The notes: a model not told the origin generated them from the sequence alone. 64,000 nucleotides of DNA from Microbacteriaceae bacterium MWH-Ta3 (GCA_003053925.1 QBKD01000001.1:930001-994000); one strand, 5' to 3'. Positions 28,522-38,222 are shown, counted from the first letter of the stretch. Made by a program: numbers and translations.

Positions 28522-29483
28522 TGCGGGGGAAGCGTGGGAAGGGCAGTCGTGGGGTTTTCGCCCTCGTCATACATGGTCTCGGGCTTGCCGATAATGAGGC
28601 TGTCGGCCTCGCCGACGAGGTGGGTGTTTTTGCCCGGGTAGTCGAACTGGCGCAGAACCCAGCGCATGGCTTCGATGCGCGCCCGCTTCTTGTCGTTCGA
28701 TTTGACGACGGTCCAGGGGGCGTGACCCGAATGAGTATGCAGGAACATCGCCTCTTTGGCCTCGGTGTATTGCTGCCACTTATCGCGGCTGGCGAGGTCG
28801 GTGGGGGACAGCTTCCAACGCTTCACGGGATCGTCGCGTCGCTCCTCGAATCGGCGACGCTGTTCTGCTTCGCCCACCGAGAACCAGAATTTGATCAAGT
28901 GGATTCCGGACTGTACGAGCATCTGTTCGAACTGTGGGGTGGTGCGCATGAATTCCGCATATTGTTCGGGCGAGCAATAGCCCATGACGCGTTCGACTCC
29001 GGCGCGGTTGTACCAGGAACGGTCCATGAGGACGATCTCGCCCGCGGCGGGAAGGTGCTGAACGTATCGCTGAAAGTACCACTGGCCCAGTTCACGTTCG
29101 GTGGGCTTTTCCAGTGCCATCACGCGTGCACCACGAGGATTCAGGTGCTCCATGAATCGCTTGATTGTGCCACCCTTGCCCGCGGCGTCGCGTCCCTCGA
29201 AAATGATGACTATTTTGGTGCCCGATTCACGTACCCAAGATTGCAACTTCAGGAGTTCGACCTGCAGCAGGTGCTTGGTGCGTTCGTACTCGCCGCGCGT
29301 CATCTTGGTCGCGTACGGATAGTTATGACGCCAGGCCTCGTCGGCACTGTCGATATCGGGAGCGTCCTCGTCCAGCAACTCGGCCAGAATCTCGTCGGGA
29401 ACCGTCTCGAGTGAGTCGTTCTCCATCCCCGTCAACGACGCATCGTCGATATTGGCCGCATCGCCGTGTGAAACAGTGCTCAT
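28518..29483 (-). CDS. ppk2: Polyphosphate kinase 2
   Basis: The 321-residue enzyme transfers phosphate between polyphosphate and nucleotides. The first 50 residues are acidic and probably disordered; then come Walker A FEGRDAAGKGGTIKR (residues 96 on), MDRSWYNRAGVERVMGYCS with Walker B, and the basic lid REEERRDDPVKRWKLS-like stretch. A single domain makes it class I or III. The ATG at 29483 is the first after a TATTCT box 6 bases away; a longer open frame upstream overlaps tdk and is not coding. Overlaps the DUF2752 gene. Confidence 0.93.
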   Translation of the reverse strand: MSTVSHGDAANIDDASLTGMENDSLETVPDEILAELLDEDAPDIDSADEAWRHNYPYATKMTRGEYERTKHLLQVELLKLQSWVRESGTKIVIIFEGRDAAGKGGTIKRFMEHLNPRGARVMALEKPTERELGQWYFQRYVQHLPAAGEIVLMDRSWYNRAGVERVMGYCSPEQYAEFMRTTPQFEQMLVQSGIHLIKFWFSVGEAEQRRRFEERRDDPVKRWKLSPTDLASRDKWQQYTEAKEAMFLHTHSGHAPWTVVKSNDKKRARIEAMRWVLRQFDYPGKNTHLVGEADSLIIGKPETMYDEGENPTTALPTLPPQ

Positions 29484-29489
29484 GTCCTC

Positions 29490-29495
29490 AGAATA
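29490..29495 (-). promoter_or_regulatory. -10 box of a leaderless ppk2 transcript
   Basis: TATTCT on the minus strand, 6 bases before the ATG; only gaggac intervenes. Confidence 0.4.
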
Positions 29496-29563
29496 CGCCC
29501 GCGGGGTGAACGTGCGGTGAATTTCGGGGGACCGCGTCATCCCAAGCGCGTGCTGTGATTCGG

Positions 29564-29569
29564 TAAAGT
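29564..29569 (+). promoter_or_regulatory. -10 box of a leaderless tdk transcript
   Basis: TAAAGT, 7 bases before the ATG with no ribosome site. Confidence 0.5.
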
Positions 29570-29576
29570 TGCGACC

Positions 29577-30242
29577 ATGGCGAAACTCTATTTCCGGTAC
29601 GGCGCAATGAACAGCGGCAAGAGCACGGCACTGTTGCAGGCCGCCTATAACTACGAGGAGCGCCACCAGCGCGTGTTGATCGCCAAGCCGCGCATTGACA
29701 CGAAGGGCAATTCCGCCATTGTGTCGCGTCTGGGCGTTGAACGTCCCGTCGATTTCGTGATCGGCCAATCCGACGACGTGCGCACGCTCTTTGATTCGTA
29801 TCGCGCCAAGGTGCGCGCCGAAACGGGCAGCGATGTCGCGTGTCTGCTGATCGACGAGGCGCAGTTCCTCACTGTTGACCAGGTGGATGACCTGCTGCGT
29901 ATAGCCATTCTGGACAACATTCCCGTCTTGGCGTACGGCATTCGCACCGACTTCCAGACCATTGCATTCCCTGGTTCCCGCCGCCTGCTGGAAATTGCCC
30001 ACAACCTCGAAGAACTCAAGACGATTTGTCGGTGCGGGCGCAAGGCGATGTTCAATGCCCGCAAGGCCGACGGCCGGTTCATCTTCGACGGCGACCAGGT
30101 GGCAATCGACGGCGTCGACGTGACCTACGAATCGCTGTGCGGCACGTGTTACTTGTCCGAATCAGGCGGCATGTTGGCCTACGGGTTCAACGCACCGAGC
30201 GCATTCCTGTACACGCCCGACACCGATCCCGACTTTTCGTAA
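29577..30242 (+). CDS. tdk: Thymidine kinase
   Basis: The 221-residue type II thymidine kinase shows P-loop GAMNSGKSTALLQ (residues 9-21), Walker B LLIDEAQFL, the lasso region and a zinc site of two cysteine pairs, CRCG and CGTCY. It makes dTMP in salvage, complementing the nucleoside import operon at 50-58 kb. The stop abuts the stop of the converging ABC exporter with no spacer. Confidence 0.95.
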   Translation: MAKLYFRYGAMNSGKSTALLQAAYNYEERHQRVLIAKPRIDTKGNSAIVSRLGVERPVDFVIGQSDDVRTLFDSYRAKVRAETGSDVACLLIDEAQFLTVDQVDDLLRIAILDNIPVLAYGIRTDFQTIAFPGSRRLLEIAHNLEELKTICRCGRKAMFNARKADGRFIFDGDQVAIDGVDVTYESLCGTCYLSESGGMLAYGFNAPSAFLYTPDTDPDFS

Positions 30243-32054
30243 TTAGTCGTTCGGCGTCGCGAGCAACTGGTGCTCGGCGAGTTCGCGGTATAGATCAACG
30301 CTCTGTAGCAGTTCGTCGTGCGTTCCGGCGCCCAGAACGACACCCTTGTCCAGGACGATGATGCGGTCGCTGTCCACGACGGTGGCAAGACGGTGCGCAA
30401 TCACAATCAGCGTGCGGTTTTCCGCCACGCGGTCGATTGCAGCCTTCATGAGTTGTTCGTTGACGCCGTCCAGGCTCGAGGTGGATTCATCCAGCAGCAG
30501 AATGGGCGGAGCCGCAAGAAGGGCGCGCGCAATCGCAAGGCGCTGACGCTCGCCACCGCTCAGCAGAACCCCGCCCTCACCGACGGCCGCATTGATGCCG
30601 TCGTCGGATCGATCGACGATTCCCGCGAGGTTGACGGCGGCAAGAACCTCGAGGCAGTCCGCATCGGTCGCATCGGGTCGGCCCAGAACGAGGTTGTCGC
30701 GGATGCTGCCCGCAAGGACCGGCGCATCCTGCTCGACATATCCGATGTGAGCGCGAAGTTCGTCGCGGCTTAGTGCCCGGATGTCCGTGCCTCCGACCCG
30801 GATTGTTCCGCCCGTGACGTCGTAGAAGCGTTCAATAAGCGCGAGGATGGTGGATTTACCGGAACCGCTTGGCCCCACCAGCGCCACGCGCTGTCCGGTG
30901 GGAACGGTCAGTGAAATACCGTGCAGGATTTCCGTGTGTTCGTCGTAGCCGAATCGGACCGATTCGAACTCGACCGCGGTGGCACCCAAATCTGAGGCCT
31001 GCGGGTCGTCTCCGCCACCCAACGTTTCCGTGACCGAGTCGTTCGACGTTTCGGTAGGCAGGTCGATGATCTCGCGAATACGGGCCAAAGCCCCCAGGGC
31101 CTGCGACACCGAGGTGAACGCGCCAATGGCTTGGCCCAACGGCATGATCATCATGAACAAGAACAAGATGAACGACACCAACTGCGCAACCTCGATGGCG
31201 CCACTAGCCACGCGGAACCCGCCGACGCCCAGCACCACGAGGAACGAGACCTGCATGGCGATCGACGAGATGGGGACAACGAGGGCCGAAATGCGGGCGA
31301 CATCCAGCCCCGCACTCCAGGCACCTCGGGCGTCGGTGTCGATGACTTCGGTTTCGCGATCCGTGGCGTTGGCGGCGCGCACCGTGCGTACCGCGCTGAT
31401 GGCGCGTTCCACCGATGCGGTGAGCGCTCCCACGCGTTCTTGGGCACGGCGCGAGTACGTGCGGATGCGGCGCGACAGTACGACGACGATGATTAGTGAG
31501 CTGACAACAACCGAGAAGGTCAGTCCAAAGAGCAGCGCATCGATGATGAGCATGGCAATGATGGCGCCCACGAACGTGACCACGCCGCCTACCGCCTCGA
31601 CCAATCCCTGCGTGAGCACGGCGCGCAGCATGGTGGTGTCGGCGCCCACGCGCGACACGAGGTCGCCGGTTCGCCGAGCATCGAATTCGGACACAGGCAG
31701 GTTCAGCAGGCGCGACACGAGGTGCCGACGTGCCGATAGCACCACGCTCTCGCCCGTGCGCTGCAGCAGGTAGTGCCGGAAGCTACTGAGCAGCGCGCCG
31801 CCCACGACCAAACCAATCAGCGCGGGCACCAACCAGCCGAGGTCGGTTCCCGCTTCGACGGCGGTGATAACCTGCGACACAATCAGAGGCTGCGCCAACG
31901 ACGCGGCAGCGCCCACGACGCTGAGGGCAATGACGATGCTGAGAATGCCGCGGTGTTCGCGCAGATAGGGAAGGAGATCCGAAAACTTGGCCTTGGGCCC
32001 GTCGTCGTGAGCGCCGGTTCGGCCGAAGGGTCCGCGCATTCGGGGTGACGTCAT
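30243..32054 (-). CDS. ABC exporter with fused membrane and ATPase domains
   Basis: The 603-residue half-transporter has about six helices in the first 330 residues, then an ATPase domain: Walker A GPSGSGKSTILALIERFY, signature LSGGERQRLAIARALL, Walker B ILLLDESTSSLD and H-loop IVIAHRLATV. It probably works as a homodimer exporting lipids or drugs. The ATG at 32054 has AAGGAG 5 bases away; the open frame upstream overlaps the divergent gene and is rejected. Substrate unknown. Confidence 0.92.
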   Translation of the reverse strand: MTSPRMRGPFGRTGAHDDGPKAKFSDLLPYLREHRGILSIVIALSVVGAAASLAQPLIVSQVITAVEAGTDLGWLVPALIGLVVGGALLSSFRHYLLQRTGESVVLSARRHLVSRLLNLPVSEFDARRTGDLVSRVGADTTMLRAVLTQGLVEAVGGVVTFVGAIIAMLIIDALLFGLTFSVVVSSLIIVVVLSRRIRTYSRRAQERVGALTASVERAISAVRTVRAANATDRETEVIDTDARGAWSAGLDVARISALVVPISSIAMQVSFLVVLGVGGFRVASGAIEVAQLVSFILFLFMMIMPLGQAIGAFTSVSQALGALARIREIIDLPTETSNDSVTETLGGGDDPQASDLGATAVEFESVRFGYDEHTEILHGISLTVPTGQRVALVGPSGSGKSTILALIERFYDVTGGTIRVGGTDIRALSRDELRAHIGYVEQDAPVLAGSIRDNLVLGRPDATDADCLEVLAAVNLAGIVDRSDDGINAAVGEGGVLLSGGERQRLAIARALLAAPPILLLDESTSSLDGVNEQLMKAAIDRVAENRTLIVIAHRLATVVDSDRIIVLDKGVVLGAGTHDELLQSVDLYRELAEHQLLATPND

Positions 32055-32120
32055 GATGCTCCTTGGTGGCGCTCGCGGCCGCCAAAACGGTGGTTTCGAG
32101 GTGCCAAATGCGCCTCCTAC

Positions 32121-32126
32121 TAGGAT
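32121..32126 (+). promoter_or_regulatory. -10 box of the DrrA-type ABC gene
   Basis: TAGGAT, 7 bases before the GTG start. The same bases could serve as a weak AGGA ribosome site if transcription began elsewhere. Confidence 0.4.
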
Positions 32127-32133
32127 AAACCGT

Positions 32134-33060
32134 GTGAGTACTCCCGTAATTGTGGCAAATAATGTCCGAAAGGTTTTCGGCGATTTTGTCGCCGTCGACG
32201 ACATCTCCTTCGAGGTCGCACCGGGCGAATCATTCGGGCTTCTGGGCCCGAACGGCGCCGGCAAATCCACGACCATGAAGATGGTGGGAGCCGTTTCCAC
32301 ACGCACCTCGGGTGAGTTGAACATTCTGGGGCTCGACCCCAATACTGACGGCCCCGCGATTCGATCGCGGCTGGGTGTCGTGCCGCAGGACGACAATTTG
32401 GACAACGAACTTCGCGTGCGCGAAAACCTGCTGGCCTACGGTCGATTCTTTGGCATGAGCCACAAAGAGGTGGCGACGCGTGCGGACGAGCTTCTGGAAT
32501 TCGCGCAACTGGCCGACCGCCACGATGCGCGCGTCGAGCCGCTGTCCGGCGGCATGAAGCGGCGACTGACCATTGCCCGCGCCCTAATGAACAACCCGAA
32601 AATTTTGTTGCTGGACGAACCCACCACGGGCCTCGACCCCCAGGCGCGCCACATTCTGTGGGATCGCCTCTTCCGCCTGAAAGAGCAGGGCACCACCCTG
32701 CTGTTGACGACCCACTACATGGACGAGGCAGAGCAACTGTGTGACCGCCTGATTGTTGTGGACAAGGGGCGGATTATGGCCGAGGGTTCACCCGCCGATT
32801 TGATTCGCACGTACTCCACCCGCGAGGTGGTCGAGGTGCGGTACGGGTCGGATAAGAATGCCGAGGTCGCGCCCTTGATTTCGCATTTGGCTGACCGCAC
32901 TGAGGTCCTGCCCGACCGCATTCTGCTGTACACCGACGCGGGTGAAGCCACGCTGGCGCGCATTAGCGAATTGGGTCATCACCCGGTAACCAGCCTGGTG
33001 CGCCGCTCGTCGTTGGAGGACGTTTTCCTGCGTTTGACTGGCCGGAGCCTGGTGGAATGA
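32134..33060 (+). CDS. DrrA/NodI-type ABC transporter ATP-binding protein
   Basis: The 308-residue ATPase shows Walker A GPNGAGKSTTMKM, signature LSGGMKRRLTIARAL, Walker B ILLLDEPTTGLDPQARH and H-loop LLLTTHYMDEAEQLC, followed by the C-terminal domain of the daunorubicin-resistance/nodulation group. It energises the two ABC-2 permeases that follow with 4-base overlaps. The GTG start was chosen over an in-frame ATG far upstream that lies in the divergent gene's start region. Confidence 0.92.
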   Translation: MSTPVIVANNVRKVFGDFVAVDDISFEVAPGESFGLLGPNGAGKSTTMKMVGAVSTRTSGELNILGLDPNTDGPAIRSRLGVVPQDDNLDNELRVRENLLAYGRFFGMSHKEVATRADELLEFAQLADRHDARVEPLSGGMKRRLTIARALMNNPKILLLDEPTTGLDPQARHILWDRLFRLKEQGTTLLLTTHYMDEAEQLCDRLIVVDKGRIMAEGSPADLIRTYSTREVVEVRYGSDKNAEVAPLISHLADRTEVLPDRILLYTDAGEATLARISELGHHPVTSLVRRSSLEDVFLRLTGRSLVE

Positions 33061-33866
33061 CGACGGTCGAGCAGATTCGCGCCGGCGCCGCACGCACGCG
33101 ACGCTGGGGATGGTGGTACGTTGCCGAGGAAAGACTGCGGGCGATGCGCGGATATTCCACCTCGTTGATTGTCACGAGTTTTGGCAACCCGCTGGTGTAC
33201 CTGTTCGCTCTGGGAGTGGGATTGGCCACGCTGGTTCCCGCCGGAATCGACGGCGTGACGTTCCTGCAGTTTGTGGCCCCCGCGCTCATGATGTCGACCG
33301 CGGTGACCGTTGCCGCCGAGGAATCGATGTACCCCGTCATGATGGGGTTCAAATGGACCAAGATCTTTTTCGGGTTCCACGCCACTCCGATCACGCCGGG
33401 CCAGATTGTGGGCGGGATGGTGGCTACCGTCGTGATTCGTGTGATGGCAACGGTCGCTGTGTTCTTCGGCATTACCGTGGCTTTTGGTGCGACACCCGTG
33501 ACGACCTTTGTGCCGATGGTCGTCATTGCGACACTGACGTGTTTGGCCGTGGCCCTGCCGCTCATTGCCTACACCGCGACGCTGACCAATGACACGGGCC
33601 AGCTGGCTATGATTCAACGTTTCGTGATCATGCCCATGTTCCTGTTTTCGGCCACGTTCTTCCCGCTATCGCAATTGCCGGTGTACCTGCAATGGATCGG
33701 CTGGATGTCGCCGCTGTGGCACGGCAGCCAGACGGCGCGTGTCCTCAGCTATGGCATGGATGAACCTCTGTGGACCAGCATTGCTCACATCGTGGTGCTC
33801 GGTGCGTTTGCTGTCGTGGGCGCGATTGTCGCGCACCGCGTGTTTGTGCGGAGGTTGACGGTATGA
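33057..33866 (+). CDS. ABC-2 type permease, first
   Basis: The 269-residue integral membrane protein has about six helices and the ABC-2 features YSTSLIVTSFGNPLVYLFALGVG near the start and LPVYLQWIGWMSPLWHGSQTAR near the end. With the following permease it should make a heterodimeric exporter for the DrrA-type ATPase. Overlaps both neighbours by 4 bases. Confidence 0.9.
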   Translation: MTTVEQIRAGAARTRRWGWWYVAEERLRAMRGYSTSLIVTSFGNPLVYLFALGVGLATLVPAGIDGVTFLQFVAPALMMSTAVTVAAEESMYPVMMGFKWTKIFFGFHATPITPGQIVGGMVATVVIRVMATVAVFFGITVAFGATPVTTFVPMVVIATLTCLAVALPLIAYTATLTNDTGQLAMIQRFVIMPMFLFSATFFPLSQLPVYLQWIGWMSPLWHGSQTARVLSYGMDEPLWTSIAHIVVLGAFAVVGAIVAHRVFVRRLTV

Positions 33867-34669
33867 GCCCGATCGTGGTGCCCCGTCGTCGTTTCGGCGG
33901 ATTGTATGCGGGAAATGTGCGCGCCGTCATCGAGCGTGGCCTTCGGGCGACCAAGTCGTCCAATAAATGGGTCGTGCTTTCGGGCTTCTTCGAACCGGTG
34001 TTCTACTTGTTGTCGCTGGGCATTGGGCTGGGGTCAATTATCGGTTCGGTGCAGATCAACGGTGTCGATGTGTCTTACGGCGCGTACATTGCCCCCGCGC
34101 TCCTTGCGGTGTCGGCCATGAATGGCGCCATTTACGATTCCACCTGGAACGTGTTCTTCAAACTGAATTACGGCAAAATCTATCAGACGATGTTGACGAC
34201 GTCGTTGGGTCCGGTCGACGTCGCGTTGGGCGAGATTTCGCTTGCGCTACTGCGCGGCGCGGTCTATGCGATGGGCTTCCTCGTGGTGATGCAGGTCATG
34301 GGACTGGTGCTGTCACCTCTGGCGATCCTCGCAATTCCGGCCGTGATTCTGATCGCGGCGGGATTCGCCAGCATCGGGATGGCGATTACCTCGTTCATGA
34401 AGACGTTCCAGCAGATGGACTGGATCAACCTCTTCCTGCTGCCGATGTTCCTCTTCTCGGCAACGTTCTACCCCATCACGGTGTACGCGGCGCCCATCCA
34501 GGGAATCGTTCAGGCGCTGCCGCTCTGGCATGCTGTTGAACTCATCCGCGGCCTCACGACGGGGGTCTTCGGCTGGGAGATCCTGGGTCACATCGCCTAC
34601 TTCGTGGTGATGTTCGCCATCGGGATTGTGTTTACCTCGAGGCGCTTGCGCGCGTTGTTCCTGGGCTAG
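33863..34669 (+). CDS. ABC-2 type permease, second
   Basis: The 268-residue membrane protein is clearly related to the preceding one (SGFFEPVFYLLSLGIGLGSI; FSATFYPITVYAAPIQGIVQALPLWHAVELIRG). The ATG overlaps the previous TGA and has GGAGG 9 bases upstream. Its stop shares the palindrome CTAG with the stop of the converging ribH. Paired permeases with one ATPase typically export drugs, lipids or polysaccharide precursors; substrate unknown. Confidence 0.9.
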   Translation: MSPIVVPRRRFGGLYAGNVRAVIERGLRATKSSNKWVVLSGFFEPVFYLLSLGIGLGSIIGSVQINGVDVSYGAYIAPALLAVSAMNGAIYDSTWNVFFKLNYGKIYQTMLTTSLGPVDVALGEISLALLRGAVYAMGFLVVMQVMGLVLSPLAILAIPAVILIAAGFASIGMAITSFMKTFQQMDWINLFLLPMFLFSATFYPITVYAAPIQGIVQALPLWHAVELIRGLTTGVFGWEILGHIAYFVVMFAIGIVFTSRRLRALFLG

Positions 34670-35145
34670 GCGTTCGCGGCAGCGGTGTCGCGAACGAACG
34701 TGGCCATTGCGAGTGCGGCGGTTGCGGCCTCGGCGCCCTTGTCTTCGCGTGAACCGGGTAGCCCCGCGCGGTCGAGGCCCTGCTGCTCGTCGTCCAGGGT
34801 GAGAACGCCAAAGCCCACGGGCTTGCCATAATCCAGCGCAACGCGAGTCAGCCCATCGGTAGCCGCATTCGCCACAAACTCGAAGTGGGGCGTGCCGCCC
34901 CGAATAATCACGCCGAGCGCCACGACGGCGTCAGCACCCGATTCGAGTATGGCCGCTGCCGCGAGGGGCAATTCGAAGGCTCCCGGCACGCGCACGAGGG
35001 AATGCGTAGCACCCGCCGCATCAAGCACACGCTGGGCGCCGGCGATCATGCCGTTGGTGATGACGTCGTGCCAGGATCCCGCAATGACGACAACCGTCAT
35101 TCCCTGTGCGTCGACGGTGATTTCGGGTGATCCGTGTCCAGCCAT
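34666..35145 (-). CDS. ribH: 6,7-dimethyl-8-ribityllumazine synthase
   Basis: The 159-residue enzyme condenses the pyrimidine intermediate with dihydroxybutanone phosphate, the penultimate riboflavin step. It shows VPGAFELPLAAAAILESGADAVVALGVIIRGGTPHFEFVAN (given here as the known PGAFE and GVIIRG-TPHFE motifs) and GVLTLDDEQQ. The ATG at 35145 follows AAAGGA 8 bases away. It is the last gene of the riboflavin operon. Confidence 0.95.
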   Translation of the reverse strand: MAGHGSPEITVDAQGMTVVVIAGSWHDVITNGMIAGAQRVLDAAGATHSLVRVPGAFELPLAAAAILESGADAVVALGVIIRGGTPHFEFVANAATDGLTRVALDYGKPVGFGVLTLDDEQQGLDRAGLPGSREDKGAEAATAALAMATFVRDTAAANA

Positions 35146-35165
35146 GGTGAGTCCTTTCGGGGAAC

Positions 35166-36404
35166 CTAGACGATGAAGTCGGGTTCGAGGTTGTCGGGAA
35201 GTTCGTGCCCCATGCGGTCGCGTTTGACCGACAGGTAGTCGACGTTGACATCGCCGACGCCCACAATCAGAGGAACGAGTTCCGGAACGGAAATTCCCAG
35301 GTCGATCAACTGTCGGCGCTTGTCGGGGTTGTTCGACAGCAGGCGGACCGTGTCGATACCGAGGTCGTCCAGAATCTTTTTCGCGACACCGTATTCGCGA
35401 GCATCGGCGGGAAGTCCCAGCGCAATATTGGCGTCGTAAGTATCGAGGCCCTGCTCTTGCAGGCGGTATGCGCGCAGTTTGTTCGTCAGGCCAATGGCAC
35501 GACCCTCGTGTCCACGCAGGTAAATCACCACGCCCCCCTCGCGATCGATCGCGTCGAGCGCTGCGTCGAGCTGCGGCCCACATTCGCACTTCAGTGAACC
35601 GAACGCCTCGCCGGTCAGGCACTCCGAGTGCAGACGCACCAGGGCGCCATTCGTGGGCTCGCCGCCGATGATGGCCAGGTGGTCCACTCCCGTGGTGCGG
35701 TCGCTGTACGAGCGAATGCGGAAGGTGCCGTGTGTCGTGGGAACGTTGGTTTCCACCTCGAATTGGTAGCGCGCGGATTCGGGTGCCGTGTTCAGCGGGG
35801 CATCGCCGAGGTGGGCGATGAGGTCTTCAATCGAGACAACGGGTACGCCTTCGCGCGCACCAAACTCGATGAGTTCGGGCAGGCGCATCATCGTGCCGTC
35901 ATCGTTCGTGATCTCGCCGATCACGCCCACGGGTTCAAGACCTGCCAGTTGCAGAAGTTCGACCGTTGCCTCGGTGTGACCGGCGCGTTCGCGGACGCCG
36001 CCCGCCACAGCGCGCAGCGGCACAATGTGTCCCGGTCGGATGATCGAGTCGGGAGTCGCGGAGGGGTTGGCCAGCACGTGAAGTGTGCGTGCGCGGTCGG
36101 CCGCCGAGATTCCGGTGGTGACTCCTTCCGCGGCATCGACGGTCACGGTGTACGCGGTACGGCGCACATCCTTGTTGTCCTGCACCATGAGCGGCAGATT
36201 CAACTGAGCCGCGCGATCATTGGTCATGGGTGCACACAGGTAACCGCTGGTGTAGCGAATGGTCCACGCAACCCATTCGGGCGTGACGCTCTGAGCGGCC
36301 ATGACGATATCGCCCTCGTTCTCACGATTTTCGTCGTCGACAACGATGATGGGCCGTCCGGCCCGCAGTTCATCGAGTGCTGTGGTTATTGGTGCGAGTG
36401 TCAT
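35166..36404 (-). CDS. ribBA: DHBP synthase / GTP cyclohydrolase II
   Basis: The 412-residue fusion supplies both riboflavin precursors. The N-terminal DHBP synthase shows DDENRENEGDIVMAAQ and the GHTEATVELLQLAG-type segment; the C-terminal cyclohydrolase shows the zinc cysteines in HSECLTGEAFGSLKCECGPQ and RGHEGRAIGLTNKLRAYRLQ. The start overlaps the ribE stop by 4 bases (ATGA). Confidence 0.96.
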   Translation of the reverse strand: MTLAPITTALDELRAGRPIIVVDDENRENEGDIVMAAQSVTPEWVAWTIRYTSGYLCAPMTNDRAAQLNLPLMVQDNKDVRRTAYTVTVDAAEGVTTGISAADRARTLHVLANPSATPDSIIRPGHIVPLRAVAGGVRERAGHTEATVELLQLAGLEPVGVIGEITNDDGTMMRLPELIEFGAREGVPVVSIEDLIAHLGDAPLNTAPESARYQFEVETNVPTTHGTFRIRSYSDRTTGVDHLAIIGGEPTNGALVRLHSECLTGEAFGSLKCECGPQLDAALDAIDREGGVVIYLRGHEGRAIGLTNKLRAYRLQEQGLDTYDANIALGLPADAREYGVAKKILDDLGIDTVRLLSNNPDKRRQLIDLGISVPELVPLIVGVGDVNVDYLSVKRDRMGHELPDNLEPDFIV

Positions 36405-37006
36405 GCCGTAGCTCCTGACGTGAAGGAATTGAGGCGCGCAACGTGGCGCGCCAGAATATCGGTTTCGATGTTGACGTGGTCGCCCACCGTCAGGCGCCCC
36501 AGGGTGGTCGCCACGAGAGTTTCGGGGATCAAGGACACCTCGAACCAGTCGCGTCCCACTGCCGAGACGGTCAGTGACACACCATCCACCGCGATGGAAC
36601 CCTTGTCGACAACGAGGGGCGCGTGGTCCGCTCCCAGCGAGAATCGGATGACGCGCCAGGGCTCGTGGTCGGTTACGTGCATCACTGTGGCCGTGTCATC
36701 GATGTGCCCCTGCACGATGTGCCCGCCGAGTTTGTCCCCTACAGACATCGCCGATTCGATATTCACGGAACGTCCCGCGACCCACTGTGCGGAGTTGGTG
36801 ACTGCGAGGGTCTGGCCCATCACATCGGCGGTAAAGCAACCGTCGTGCATGTCCATCACCGTCAGGCACACACCGCTCACCGCAATGGACTCGCCGTGCG
36901 AGGCGTCGGAAACGGCGCCGGGCGCCTGAACGGTGACCACAACCGAGTCGCCGCGTTCGACGATGTCGGTGATGGTACCCAGCTCGCTAATAATGCCTGT
37001 GAACAT
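36401..37006 (-). CDS. ribE: Riboflavin synthase, alpha subunit
   Basis: The 201-residue enzyme has two tandem lumazine-binding repeats, the first starting MFTGIISELGTI and the second near GHIVQGHIDDTATV. It dismutates two lumazine molecules to riboflavin. Its ATG follows directly on the ribD stop codon, and its end overlaps ribBA. Confidence 0.95.
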   Translation of the reverse strand: MFTGIISELGTITDIVERGDSVVVTVQAPGAVSDASHGESIAVSGVCLTVMDMHDGCFTADVMGQTLAVTNSAQWVAGRSVNIESAMSVGDKLGGHIVQGHIDDTATVMHVTDHEPWRVIRFSLGADHAPLVVDKGSIAVDGVSLTVSAVGRDWFEVSLIPETLVATTLGRLTVGDHVNIETDILARHVARLNSFTSGATA

Positions 37007-38011
37007 TTAGTGTTCCTCCCGTGCCGTAATGACCACATCGGGTCCGAATATTTCCGCGGACTGCAAGAGAAGCCGGCGACCGTCACCCAGAGTGCCAATT
37101 CCCAGGTCGTCCACCGCAACGCGCGGTCCGCCCAGTAGAAGCGGCGCAACGCACACGACGTACTCATCGACGAGGTCCGCAGCGATGAACGCCGCCATGA
37201 GGGTGGGTCCGCCCTCGATAAAGAGGCTGCGATGCCCCTGAGCAAAAAGCCGTTCAAGGATGTCGGACAGGTCGCCCGATTCGGTCACCACACCGCGCGG
37301 GTGGGTGAAGAGTGCCGCACCTGCAGGTATCGCCCGCGAGCCCAAAACTACGGGCTGAGGCTGGTGAGGAAGCAGCGCACCGTCGGCATCGCGAGCGGTC
37401 AGCGACGGATTGTCGGCGAGAACGGTTCCCGTGCCCACGGCAATGAGGTCATTGTCGGCGCGCAGCTGATGAATGTACGTTCGGGCCTCGGGGCCTGTGA
37501 TCCACTGGCTCGTGCCGTCTGCCGCAGCGGCGCGGCCATCTAGCGACGCAGCCCACTTTGCGGTGACATAGGGGCGCCCCAGCCGCGCGGCCGTCAACCA
37601 ACGGTGTTGGAAGGCGCGTGCCTCGTGTCCGAGCACGCCCTCGATGACGTCGATTCCCGCATCGCGAATGGTCTGCGCGCCGCCCGATGCGGTGGGGGTG
37701 GGATCTGCCGTTGCATAAACCACGCGGGAAACTCCAGCGACAATCAAAGCCTGGGCGCAGGGGCCGGTTCGACCGGTGTGGTTACACGGTTCGAGCGTGA
37801 CGACCGCGGTGAGTCCCCGGGCATCGGAAACCTTCGACAAGGCGTCGGCCTCGGCGTGGGGGGTACCCGCACCCTTGTGCCAGCCCTCGGCAACGACGGT
37901 TCCCGCATCGTCCAGCAACACGCACCCCACCTGGGGGTTGCCGCCCACGCGGGGTCCGCGCGCAGCGAGCTCGAGCGCCCGACGCATGGCGTCGTCGTAT
38001 GTGGTGGTCAT
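37007..38011 (-). CDS. ribD: Riboflavin-specific deaminase / reductase
   Basis: The 334-residue fusion has a deaminase domain with zinc ligands in GTPHAEADAL and EPCNHTGRTGPCAQAL, then a reductase domain with AKWAASLDGRAAAADGTSQWITG and LFIEGGPTLMAAF. It carries out two consecutive steps. The ATG at 38011 has AGGAG 6 bases upstream; the frame is open into the riboswitch but that part is untranslated. First gene of the operon under FMN control. Confidence 0.95.
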   Translation of the reverse strand: MTTTYDDAMRRALELAARGPRVGGNPQVGCVLLDDAGTVVAEGWHKGAGTPHAEADALSKVSDARGLTAVVTLEPCNHTGRTGPCAQALIVAGVSRVVYATADPTPTASGGAQTIRDAGIDVIEGVLGHEARAFQHRWLTAARLGRPYVTAKWAASLDGRAAAADGTSQWITGPEARTYIHQLRADNDLIAVGTGTVLADNPSLTARDADGALLPHQPQPVVLGSRAIPAGAALFTHPRGVVTESGDLSDILERLFAQGHRSLFIEGGPTLMAAFIAADLVDEYVVCVAPLLLGGPRVAVDDLGIGTLGDGRRLLLQSAEIFGPDVVITAREEH

Positions 38012-38083
38012 CCGGGCTCCTGTCCGAGCAGGTTTCCGGGGATGCGACAAGGGTCGCTTCGCGGCGCCAACAATGGCCCCACG

Positions 38084-38211
38084 ACGTGCGCCTCCCATCC
38101 GGACTTTAACCGTCGGTGCAGGAATTTCACCTGCTCAACCGTGTCGACTGATGTCTAGCGGGTCGCGGACTTTAACCGCCGGCTCAGATTTTCACTGACC
38201 CCGGAGCACGT
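38084..38211 (-). promoter_or_regulatory. FMN riboswitch (RFN element) of the riboflavin operon
   Basis: On the minus strand the 5' arm gcacgt/acgtgc closes the domain by pairing 38206-38211 with 38084-38089. Inside are the two hallmark palindromic loops, each ending in cggttaaagtcc, the ggtgaaattcc core and the terminal ggatgggagg. FMN binding shuts off the operon. About 70 bases separate it from the ribD start; I could not decide whether it acts on transcription or translation. Confidence 0.95.
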
Positions 38212-38222
38212 TGCTCTCTTCC